In this document: piece after piece, positions 1 to 5,289 of the stretch
Numbering within the stretch: position 1 is the first letter of the stretch
Layout of the letters: each line of letters starts with the position of its first letter
Assembly (NCBI GenBank): GCA_943356455.1
Contig: CALRFB010000030.1
Coordinates: forward strand, 1 to 6,691
Direction of reading: 5' to 3'
Origin: Candidatus Nomurabacteria bacterium
GTDB lineage: Bacteria > Patescibacteriota > Minisyncoccia > Phycocordibacterales > UBA9973
Length of the DNA stretch: 6,691 bases
The notes under the pieces: generated by a model
What the model was told of the DNA's origin: nothing
Database searches by the model: none
The model's input: only the letters and a program-made list of their open reading frames with translations
Translations under genes and position numbers: made by a program

Positions 1-1398
1 ATAGACGATACTGGAACGTATTGGATCAAAGACTTGGCTCTCGAGCTACCTTCAGTCACTTTCTTTTTTGAAGGCGGCCTCGTATCATTGGTGAAGTTTA
101 CCAACAAACACCAGAAACCTGTTCACGATAAAATATTTTACGTTCAAAAAGAAATCGACAATGTCGGAGTTGAAGTTGCACTGCAGTATGTCGATGACAT
201 AGCCGATCGCCTCATGCCTTTTGCAAACAACATTTACACTGCTGAAGGCGGTACACACATTGCTGGTTTCAAGATGGCACTCACTCGCCTCATCAATTCC
301 TTTGCCAAAAAAAATCAGGTACTGAAAGAAGTAGACGGTGCATTTACCGGAGACGACGTACTCGAAGGTCTAACCGCTATCGTTTCAGTTAAGCTTCCCG
401 AAATCCAATTTGAAGGTCAAACCAAAGCTAAACTTGGATCGACTGAAGCTCAGGGTGCTGTCCAAAAAGTATTTGGAGAAGCATTCGAACAATATCTCGA
501 AGAAAATCCAGATGATGCCAAAGCCATTATCGGCAAATCTGTCCTTGCTCTGCGTGCACGAAAAGCTGCAAAGGCTGCGAAAGATTCTATCCTTCGCAAA
601 GGTGCGCTCGAAGGCATGACACTACCTGGTAAACTCGCCGACTGTCAATCAAAAGACGCTAGCGAATCTGAAGTATTCATCGTAGAGGGAGACTCGGCAG
701 GTGGTACTGCCAAAATGGGACGTGATCGGAAGACCCAAGCCGTGCTTCCACTGCGAGGTAAAATCTTGAATGTTGAACGTGCTCGACTCGACCGCATGCT
801 CGGTAGTGAGCAGATTAAAAATTTGGTCATCGCTATGGGCACATCGATCGGTGATACATTTGCATTGGACAAGATTCGTTACCATAAAATTATCCTTGCA
901 ACAGATGCCGACGTGGACGGTGCACACATCCGTACACTTATTTTGACATTGATGTTTAGATATTTCCGAAGCGTTATTGATGCTGGCTATGTGTACATTG
1001 CCCAGCCACCACTCTACAAAATCAAACGTGGCAAAGAAATTATGTATGCATATTCAGATGAAGAAAAAATGAAATTCATAGGCGGTGATGTTGAAATCGA
1101 AGAGATTGAAGCTATTGCCGATGACGATGCTCCAGCTGAAACTGAAGAGGAAACTGAAGCAAAAAATAAAAAAGCAGCGATGAAGGTCCACATCCAACGC
1201 TACAAAGGTCTCGGTGAAATGAATGCCGACGAACTTTGGGAAACAACAATGGATCCGGCTCGCCGTATTCTCAAGCAGGTAAGTATCGATGATGCCGAAG
1301 AGGCGAACAAGGTGTTCGATACTCTCATGGGTTCTGAAGTTGCTCCCCGTAAATCGTTCATCCAGTCGAATGCGAAGATGGCGAAACTAGATATATAA
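1..1398 (+). CDS. gyrB: DNA gyrase subunit B, 5'-truncated by window edge
   Basis: GyrB is the ATPase/Toprim subunit of DNA gyrase, which with GyrA introduces negative supercoils by ATP-driven double-strand passage. The frame is open from base 1, giving 465 visible residues and a TAA stop. The GHKL ATP-binding region lies left of the window. Visible residues run from the end of the ATPase region into the transducer domain (about 1-190), with the QTK-loop lysine in GQTKAK at residue 142. The Toprim domain follows: EGDSAGG at 229-235 carries the catalytic glutamate E229, and the acidic triad DADVD is at 302-306. The C-terminal signature QRYKGLGEMNADELW is present. Between PPLYKI and that signature lies a short, strongly acidic stretch (about residues 352-390), somewhat longer than in compact GyrBs. 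The Toprim and C-terminal motifs fit GyrB better than ParE, though only a tree with the full protein would settle it. It converges on thrS across a shared terminator. TAA as its stop shows that TAA is not reassigned here. Confidence 0.96.
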   Translation: MDDTGTYWIKDLALELPSVTFFFEGGLVSLVKFTNKHQKPVHDKIFYVQKEIDNVGVEVALQYVDDIADRLMPFANNIYTAEGGTHIAGFKMALTRLINSFAKKNQVLKEVDGAFTGDDVLEGLTAIVSVKLPEIQFEGQTKAKLGSTEAQGAVQKVFGEAFEQYLEENPDDAKAIIGKSVLALRARKAAKAAKDSILRKGALEGMTLPGKLADCQSKDASESEVFIVEGDSAGGTAKMGRDRKTQAVLPLRGKILNVERARLDRMLGSEQIKNLVIAMGTSIGDTFALDKIRYHKIILATDADVDGAHIRTLILTLMFRYFRSVIDAGYVYIAQPPLYKIKRGKEIMYAYSDEEKMKFIGGDVEIEEIEAIADDDAPAETEEETEAKNKKAAMKVHIQRYKGLGEMNADELWETTMDPARRILKQVSIDDAEEANKVFDTLMGSEVAPRKSFIQSNAKMAKLDI

Positions 1399-1399
1399 G

Positions 1400-1500
1400 C
1401 AAATAAAAAACACCTCTTTCTCGGGTACGGAAATTTTCTACTGAAAATTTCCTCGGCCCGTCGGCCTGCGGAGCCCCTCGAAAGAGGTGTTTTTTATTTG
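1400..1500. terminator. Bidirectional terminator between gyrB and thrS with a nested hairpin
   Basis: Arms 1400-1420 and 1480-1500 are perfect 21-bp inverted repeats. Each ends in a run of six T on its own strand (stem core CACCTCTTT/AAAGAGGTG), so the structure can stop gyrB on + and thrS on -. The 59 bases between the arms hold a second hairpin: GGAAATTTTC 1429-1438 pairs with GAAAATTTCC 1443-1452, with outer CGGG/CCCG at 1422-1425 and 1457-1460. The remaining 1461-1479 is GC-rich. The gyrB stop ends at 1398 and the thrS stop begins at 1508, so the element fills the entire gap. Confidence 0.9.
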
Positions 1501-1505
1501 TATGA

Positions 1506-2795
1506 TTAGGAGCGATTTTTAATTTCTTCTGATATTTTCTTTATAAATTCTTCAGCTGAATTTGCTTCTTTTGAGCCTTCGCGTTTTTCGATCGAGAGTG
1601 TACCTGATTCTATTTCTTTATCACCCACAACGATGATGTACGGAGTGTGCAGCGTTTTGGCAGCATGGATGCGCTTACCGAGGCTATTGTTGTCGTCGTA
1701 TATTTCAGCACGAATCATTTCAGAGCGAAGTTTATTTTGAAGGTCTTTTGCAGCAGCAACATGTATATCTTTAACTGGGACGATAGCAACCTGAAGCGGT
1801 GCGAGCCAAGTAGGGAAGTTTCCTGCATAGTGTTCAATCAAGAAACCGATAAAGCGTTCGTGTGTACCAAGTGGAGCGCGGTGGATACAGAGTGGCGTTT
1901 TTTGAGTGCCATCTTTGTCTGTGTAGACGAGACCAAATCGAGCAGGAACTGCGAAGTCGACTTGGTTTGTCGCCAGTGTAAATTCGCGACCGATTGCGCT
2001 CCAAACTTGTACGTCGATTTTTGGACCATAGAAAGCCGCTTCGTTCGGAACTTCAACAAAAGGAATGTTGGATTCGATCAGCACATCACGAACCATTTTT
2101 TCTGTCTTTGCCCAAAGTTCTGGCTGGTCAACATATTTTTCACCAAGCTTTTTCGGATCGTGAGTAGAAAGACGCATGACGTATTTATCGACGCCAAAGA
2201 TTTTGAAATATTTTAAATACATTTCGTTCACAGCGCGAAATTCATCTGCAAATTGCTCCTCGGTACAGTAGATGTGCGCATCGTTCATCGAAAGTGAGCG
2301 AACACGCATGAGACCAAAGAGTTCACCGGATTTTTCATGACGATAGACAGTGCCGTATTCAGCGAGGCGAAGTGGAAGATCGCGGTATGACTTTGGGCGA
2401 GCTGCAAACACTTTGTGGTGATGCGGACAGTTCATTGCGCGCAAATAGTATTTGCCGCCATCATATTCCATTGGAGGGTACATTGAATCTTCGTAGTAGG
2501 GAAGGTGACCAGAAGTTTTGTACATCGATTCCTTCGCAAGGTGAGGAGTTTTGACGCGATCGTAACCGCCGAGGAATTCAGTTTCTTTGGCTAGCTTTTC
2601 AAGTTCTTCGGTAAGGACGCCGCCATTTGGAAGCCAGAGAGGAAGACCAGCACCCACATCATCATCAAAAGAGAAAATATCCATTTCAGCGCCGAGCTTT
2701 CTGTGGTCGCGCTTTTCCGCCTCAATTTTCATTGCTTCGTATTCCTTAAGCTTTTCTTCACTTTCAAATGCTAGGCCGTAAATACGTGTGAGCAT
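1506..2795 (-). CDS. thrS: Threonyl-tRNA synthetase, catalytic and anticodon-binding part (downstream of in-frame stop)
   Basis: This part attaches threonine to tRNA-Thr in the cytoplasm. It is 429 codons from the first Met after the internal TAA. Class II synthetase motifs are in order: the motif 1 region near GLPLWLPNGG (residues 50-59 of this part), MNCPHHH at 121-127, motif 2 around RHEKSGELFGLMRVRS and NDAHIY, and motif 3 at APLGTHERFIGF (307-318). The three zinc ligands expected for ThrRS are C123, H174 and H305. The C-terminal anticodon-binding domain starts near APLQVAIVPV (332) and is complete. The usual FTQDDAH after motif 2 reads LSMNDAH here. It is in the same frame as the upstream fragment, with no frameshift. 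No start codon with a good ribosome site lies between the stop and 2795, so independent translation of this part is uncertain. It ends with TAA 6 nt from the terminator shared with gyrB. Confidence 0.92.
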   Translation of the reverse strand: MLTRIYGLAFESEEKLKEYEAMKIEAEKRDHRKLGAEMDIFSFDDDVGAGLPLWLPNGGVLTEELEKLAKETEFLGGYDRVKTPHLAKESMYKTSGHLPYYEDSMYPPMEYDGGKYYLRAMNCPHHHKVFAARPKSYRDLPLRLAEYGTVYRHEKSGELFGLMRVRSLSMNDAHIYCTEEQFADEFRAVNEMYLKYFKIFGVDKYVMRLSTHDPKKLGEKYVDQPELWAKTEKMVRDVLIESNIPFVEVPNEAAFYGPKIDVQVWSAIGREFTLATNQVDFAVPARFGLVYTDKDGTQKTPLCIHRAPLGTHERFIGFLIEHYAGNFPTWLAPLQVAIVPVKDIHVAAAKDLQNKLRSEMIRAEIYDDNNSLGKRIHAAKTLHTPYIIVVGDKEIESGTLSIEKREGSKEANSAEEFIKKISEEIKNRS

Positions 2796-2963
2796 TTTGT
2801 TTTTTTCACTACCGCGCCAGTAGGCACCAGCGATTCGGTCGAGTTTAAAAGAATTCGGCGTGATTTCTTTAGCCGGATTATCTAAATGTCCACCACGGCA
2901 AAGATCAGTAAATTCATGAGCACTGCCTGCACCGGATGTGTACGTTGTGAGGCCAGTTGCCGC
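2796..2963 (-). other. thrS: thrS coding sequence left untranslated between internal TAA and next Met
   Basis: The same reading frame stays open for 56 codons between the TAA and the ATG at 2795. It encodes clear ThrRS sequence, including YTSGAG, the second half of the editing/TSAD-domain metal motif (C136 and H140 in CRGGHLDN, joined numbering), NPAKEITPNSFKLDRIAGAYW and RGSEKNK. The codons hold no ATG, GTG or TTG. If the stop is real, this essential part of the N2 domain would be made only by readthrough. Confidence 0.85.
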
Positions 2964-3305
2964 TTACTCTTCGATGAGTTCATTTTTAAATTCATTTTTT
3001 GCCTCGTCAGCTGAAACTTCACGGCGATCTATACTTGTCCATGTCGGCAAGATCTCACGCATTTTGGCTTCGATTTTTGGCATGACATCGTCGCCAATTT
3101 TGATACCACCGTCGGCAGTGCCAAGGTCGATGTCGTAGTAGAAGCCATTTTCAACAGCTGGACCAAGCGTTAGTTTTGATCCTGGGTAAAGTTCGAGCAC
3201 GGCTGCACCTAAAAGGTGGGCGAGGGTATGGCGCAGAGCGTGAAGTTTCTGTTCGTTTTCAGCAACATTTTTAGTAGCGTTTTGTTCTTCGTTCATATGG
3301 ACCAT
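2964..3305 (-). CDS. thrS: Threonyl-tRNA synthetase, N-terminal editing-domain fragment ending at in-frame TAA
   Basis: 113 codons from ATG 3305 to a TAA at 2964-2966; a second in-frame ATG at 3296 is equally possible. There is no TGS domain: after about 20 residues the protein enters the N2 (TSAD-type) domain, with the HxxxH metal motif at H26/H30 in RHTLAHLLG and the conserved GFYYDIDL. This domain normally removes serine mischarged on tRNA-Thr. Its other metal ligands (C136, H140) lie beyond the stop, so the fragment alone cannot form the site. Joined to the downstream part, it makes 598 sense codons, a fitting length for a TGS-less ThrRS. The stop is one base away from several sense codons (Tyr, Lys, Gln, Glu, Leu, Ser). 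A sequencing or assembly error, a recent nonsense mutation and readthrough all remain possible. No clear Shine-Dalgarno site precedes the start. Confidence 0.85.
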   Translation of the reverse strand: MVHMNEEQNATKNVAENEQKLHALRHTLAHLLGAAVLELYPGSKLTLGPAVENGFYYDIDLGTADGGIKIGDDVMPKIEAKMREILPTWTSIDRREVSADEAKNEFKNELIEE

Positions 3306-3324
3306 ACTACCATGTAAGACAGCG

Positions 3325-3376
3325 TTGCAAAAGCGTTACTTTGTGGTATTATATCCAGACAACGTTGTAAAAAATG
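3325..3376. promoter_or_regulatory. Candidate divergent promoters of thrS (-) and tRNA-fMet (+) sharing a -10 region
   Basis: On + there is TTGCAA (3325-3330), a 16-nt spacer and TATTAT (3347-3352), placing a start about 37 nt before the tRNA. On - a perfect TATAAT occupies 3353-3348, about 36 nt before the thrS ATG after the usual offset, but its -35 is poor. A perfect 10-bp palindrome, ACAACGTTGT, lies at 3359-3368 between the two genes. The two -10 elements overlap, so simultaneous use of both would be exclusive. This is consensus matching only. Confidence 0.35.
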
Positions 3377-3394
3377 TTGAAAATAAACGCATAT

Positions 3395-3465
3395 CGCGGG
3401 GTAGAGAAGAGGCATCTCGTAAGGCTCATAACCTTAAGACCCACGTTCGATTCGTGGCCCCGCAA
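3395..3465 (+). tRNA. Initiator tRNA-fMet (CAT)
   Basis: A complete cloverleaf: acceptor 3395-3401/3458-3464, D arm GAGA/TCTC 3404-3407/3415-3418, anticodon stem 3420-3424/3432-3436 with CAT at 3427-3429, T arm CCACG/CGTGG with loop 3446-3452, discriminator A3465. Initiator identity is shown by the C1 x A72 mismatch at the end of the acceptor stem and the A11:U24 pair in the D stem. The three consecutive G:C pairs of canonical initiators (29-31:39-41) are here A:U, G:C, G:C. The 3' CCA is not encoded. The variable loop has only 4 nt. A terminator follows at 3479. Confidence 0.93.
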
Positions 3466-3478
3466 CAATACACAAAAG

Positions 3479-3499
3479 GCACCTCTCGGGGTGTTTTTT
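3479..3499 (+). terminator. Rho-independent terminator after tRNA-fMet
   Basis: A short stem CACCT/GGGTG (3480-3484/3489-3493, one G-T pair) with loop CTCG is followed by six T (3494-3499). It separates the initiator tRNA from the next tRNA, which has its own candidate promoter. Confidence 0.8.
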
Positions 3500-3500
3500 G

Positions 3501-3529
3501 TTGAAATGAAAGAGAATGTGTGGTAATTT
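3501..3529 (+). promoter_or_regulatory. Candidate promoter of tRNA-Met
   Basis: TTGAAA (3501-3506), 17-nt spacer, TAATTT (3524-3529), with an extended -10 TG one base upstream (3521-3522). The expected start near 3536 is just before the tRNA at 3540, and the preceding gene ends in a terminator, so a promoter is needed here. Confidence 0.45.
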
Positions 3530-3539
3530 GATGGTACTT

Positions 3540-3612
3540 GTCGGGGTAGCTCAGTTGGTAGAGCACGGGACTCATAAGCCCGGGGTCGTGGGTTCAATCC
3601 CCACCCCCGACA
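3540..3612 (+). tRNA. tRNA-Met (CAT), elongator type
   Basis: Acceptor GTCGGGG/CCCCGAC (3540-3546/3605-3611), D arm GCTC/GAGC, anticodon CAT at 3573-3575, T arm GTGGG/CCCAC with loop TTCAATC, discriminator A3612, no encoded CCA. The 1:72 pair is normal, so this is not the initiator. The anticodon stem CGGGA/GCCCG has an A31-G39 mismatch next to the loop. A CAT tRNA could also be the Ile2 species whose C34 is changed to lysidine; I cannot separate these without a covariance model, and elongator Met is slightly favoured. No terminator follows directly. Confidence 0.88.
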
Positions 3613-3635
3613 CAAGCCGGAACAGTCCGGGAAAG

Positions 3636-3691
3636 TTCGCACAAAATCGGAATATAAGTTATTCTGTTTTTACTGCTCATTTGCGGCCGTA
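3636..3691 (+). repeat. Tandem duplication, copy 1 (with first 9 nt of a tRNA-Asp)
   Basis: Matches 3711-3766 at 51 of 56 positions with a period of 75 bp. The copy ends in GCGGCCGTA, the first 9 bases of tRNA-Asp, and then diverges, so it is a relic carrying the upstream region and 5' tip of the tRNA gene without the rest. Confidence 0.85.
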
Positions 3692-3710
3692 TATACATGC
3701 GTCCGCGTCA

Positions 3711-3766
3711 TTCGCAGAAAAACCGAATATAGGATATTCTGTTTTTACTGCTCATTTGCGGCCGTA
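3711..3766 (+). repeat. Tandem duplication, copy 2 (upstream region and 5' end of tRNA-Asp)
   Basis: The functional copy, leading into the complete tRNA-Asp at 3758. It contains a weak promoter-like pair, TTCGCA (3711-3716) and TATTCT (3735-3740) with an 18-nt spacer, which would start transcription about 10 nt before the tRNA. The same elements are largely kept in copy 1. Confidence 0.85.
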
Positions 3767-3831
3767 GCTCAACTGGTTAGAGCACTCGCCTGTCACGCGA
3801 GAGGTTGCCGGTTCAAGTCCGGTCGGCCGCG
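3758..3831 (+). tRNA. tRNA-Asp (GTC)
   Basis: Acceptor GCGGCCG/CGGCCGC (3758-3764/3824-3830), D arm GCTC/GAGC, anticodon stem CTCGC/GCGAG with loop CTGTCAC and anticodon GTC at 3792-3794, T arm GCCGG/CCGGT with loop TTCAAGT. The discriminator G3831 is a known tRNA-Asp identity base. CCA is not encoded. A terminator follows at 3846. Confidence 0.96.
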
Positions 3832-3845
3832 CAAGATTGGACGAA

Positions 3846-3872
3846 GCACCTCGAAAGAGGTGTTTTGTCTTT
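3846..3872 (+). terminator. Rho-independent terminator after tRNA-Asp
   Basis: Perfect stem CACCTC/GAGGTG (3847-3852/3857-3862) with a GAAA tetraloop, followed by TTTTGTCTTT. It closes the tRNA cluster before the zinc-ribbon genes. Confidence 0.85.
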
Positions 3873-3923
3873 CTGGGTCAAGGTTTTCTTCCAGTTCCAA
3901 CCGACTTATTTCGGCTTCAATCA

Positions 3924-3929
3924 TATAAT
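3924..3929 (+). promoter_or_regulatory. Candidate -10 box of the zinc-ribbon/protease operon
   Basis: A perfect TATAAT with no convincing -35 at 16-18 nt upstream. A start near 3936 would leave a very short leader before the Shine-Dalgarno GGAGG at 3941-3945, which fits the GTG start chosen at 3954. Confidence 0.4.
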
Positions 3930-3953
3930 GAAATAGAAGCGGAGGTGGCAGAA

Positions 3954-4073
3954 GTGAAAACCGCCCCTCAAGATAGTGCTGTTCATCAAAGTTACTGCTC
4001 GTCGTGCGGTGAGCATACTTCCAACGAACAAAAGTTTTGCGGAAGCTGTGGTGCGCCTGTACCAATAAAATAG
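3954..4073 (+). CDS. Small zinc-ribbon protein (39 aa)
   Basis: The start is GTG 3954 because a strong Shine-Dalgarno site, GGAGG at 3941-3945, lies 8 nt upstream. The same frame is open further left, but it would run back through the tRNA terminator and offers no better start. The product is almost entirely one zinc ribbon: CxxC at C15/C18 and CxxC at C29/C32, each followed by Gly (YCSSCG and FCGSCG). No other domain or membrane segment is visible. The stop TAG at 4071-4073 is 2 nt before the ATG of the protease gene, whose own N-terminus is a similar ribbon in another frame, so the two are probably translationally coupled. It may be a genuine mini-protein or the remains of a longer multi-ribbon protein split by a frameshift. 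Its molecular role is unknown; ribbons of this type usually mediate protein or nucleic-acid contacts. Confidence 0.6.
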   Translation: MKTAPQDSAVHQSYCSSCGEHTSNEQKFCGSCGAPVPIK

Positions 4074-4075
4074 CT

Positions 4076-4957
4076 ATGTTTTGCAAATCATGTGGCAATG
4101 AAATAAAGGTCGGGACAAAGTTTTGCGTTAAGTGCGGGCAGGAGATAATCACGCCTCCCACCGTAACGATAAAATCCAAGAAACTTTTTTCAAAAAGAAC
4201 GCTGGGTATTATCGCCATATTCGCTCTCGCTACGCTTGTAGCGGTGACGTTTTACTATAATATGAAGGACACAAGTAGAAGCACGGACCAAAACATAGCT
4301 TCTTCGGTAGTAAACATATATTGTACGGGCGAAACGGAAGAAGATACCTACGGTGGCTCGGGTACTATCATGAGTGAGGATGGCTGGGTTCTGACGAACG
4401 CCCATATAATTCCTACTGCGGAGACGGAGTCCGATGGAACAGATAGTTGCCTAGTAATTTTGCCTGACCCAATTACTGGCTCACCAGACGAAATGTACAC
4501 AGCATATCCAGTAGTCGTTGTCGATTTGAGCGAAAAATATGATTTAGCTTTTATAAAAATAAATGATGTTTATTACGACCCAGAGGAGGGAAAAGCATAT
4601 GGTGAGTACCCGAAAATTTTCCCTGCGTATGACAGTAATAGGTATTGTAAGAACGAGAATGTAAAACTAGGTGAACCAGTTAGAATTTACGGGTACCCAT
4701 CAATTAGCGGCGGTTCTGCCCTTACTGTAACGGATGGAATAGTAAGTAGTTTGATAATAGATGAGGGCTACATAATAACTTCCGCAAAAATAAGTCATGG
4801 TAATTCTGGGGGTTTGGCTGTAGACCAATATGGTTGCAGAATTGGAATACCGTCAATGGTTAGTGGAGATGAGTATGAAAGTCTGGGAGTAATTATTTCC
4901 AATGATTTGATAACAGAGTTCCTACAAGAAGTAAAAACAACCACTGACTCTCAATAG
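4076..4957 (+). CDS. Membrane-anchored zinc-ribbon trypsin-like serine protease
   Basis: 293 residues from ATG 4076. An alternative in-frame ATG at 4037 would overlap the upstream gene and put 13 unrelated residues before the ribbon. Order of parts: zinc ribbon 3-24 (C3, C6, C17, C20); basic stretch 33-41; one transmembrane helix, about 43-61; short linker; then a chymotrypsin-fold protease domain from about 74 to the end. The catalytic triad is visible as H110 in TNAHII, D156 in YDLAFIKI and S244 in HGNSGG, in the order and spacing of HtrA/S1C and Trypsin_2 proteases. There is no PDZ domain. By the positive-inside rule the ribbon is cytoplasmic and the protease faces outward, so a role in envelope protein quality control or processing is plausible but inferred. 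No Shine-Dalgarno site is seen; the 2-nt gap after the mini zinc-ribbon gene suggests coupled translation. No clear terminator follows. Confidence 0.87.
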   Translation: MFCKSCGNEIKVGTKFCVKCGQEIITPPTVTIKSKKLFSKRTLGIIAIFALATLVAVTFYYNMKDTSRSTDQNIASSVVNIYCTGETEEDTYGGSGTIMSEDGWVLTNAHIIPTAETESDGTDSCLVILPDPITGSPDEMYTAYPVVVVDLSEKYDLAFIKINDVYYDPEEGKAYGEYPKIFPAYDSNRYCKNENVKLGEPVRIYGYPSISGGSALTVTDGIVSSLIIDEGYIITSAKISHGNSGGLAVDQYGCRIGIPSMVSGDEYESLGVIISNDLITEFLQEVKTTTDSQ

Positions 4958-5096
4958 GGACTTGCTGGCACCGCTGTTTTGACTTAGCCCCAGAAAACGC
5001 TTAATTTATACTTTATATACGCGACTTTCTGCCCTATACCTTAAATAACTGGTAAAATGAAGCTGAAATGGCTATATTTTAAGGGGTAGATTTAGC

Positions 5097-5125
5097 TTGA
5101 CTAAACACTATAAATATGCTATTAT
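5097..5125 (+). promoter_or_regulatory. Strong sigma70-type promoter of the DGR target gene
   Basis: TTGACT (5097-5102), exactly 17 nt, TATTAT (5120-5125): five of six consensus bases at both boxes. The predicted start near 5132 gives a leader of about 155 nt to the favoured start codon. Confidence 0.7.
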
Positions 5126-5131
5126 GTAAGT

Positions 5132-5289
5132 ATAGTTCTTTAATACTTTTGCGACTGTGGTTGTAGCCAAAAAGTCCTTATCTTATAGGTGCTTTCTGGC
5201 TATGACTACAGCAACGATGCTAGTAGTCCAATGGCATAAACATTGATGAGTCCGATGTATATCGGATGTGTCAAAAAAATGTAAACACA
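5132..5289 (+). promoter_or_regulatory. Structured 5' leader of the DGR target gene
   Basis: Three consecutive RNA hairpins can be drawn. The first is long: 5155-5174 pairs with 5192-5211 over 20 positions (16 Watson-Crick, three G-U and one A-C mismatch), with a 17-nt loop. The second is CAATG/CATTG, 5229-5233/5241-5245. The third is a perfect 6-bp stem, TCCGAT/ATCGGA (5251-5256/5261-5266), with loop GTAT, and its last base is the A of the first possible ATG (5266). The G-U-rich pairing suggests RNA-level rather than DNA-level structure. I do not recognise a riboswitch class. Confidence 0.5.

Noticed and set aside
1647..2216. 189-codon open frame on + opposite thrS
   Set aside because: It is the antisense shadow of strongly conserved ThrRS coding sequence, with no recognisable domain.
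3349..3642. 97-codon open frame on - across the two Met tRNA genes
   Set aside because: It is antisense to tRNA genes; its peptide (containing GLNPRPRAYESRALPTELP) is the familiar spurious product of reading tRNA genes backwards.
3636..3766. Repeat pair near tRNA-Asp as attachment sites of an integrated element
   Set aside because: The copies are only 75 bp apart, contain the 5' rather than 3' end of the tRNA, and enclose no integrase or cargo; tandem duplication is simpler.
3793..4218. 141-codon open frame on - over tRNA-Asp and the zinc-ribbon genes
   Set aside because: It is antisense to tRNA-Asp, the terminator and two genes with clear cysteine motifs; it has no domain of its own.
4979..5007. 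Promoter-like TTGACT, 17 nt, TAATTT just after the protease gene
   Set aside because: The -10 is weak, no gene follows within 250 nt, and a better promoter at 5097-5125 explains the target gene; a small RNA is possible but unsupported.
5244..5272. Hammerhead-ribozyme-like TGATGAG followed by a perfect stem before the target gene
   Set aside because: The obligatory GAAA after stem II is absent (TGTG follows ATCGGA), so the catalytic core is incomplete.
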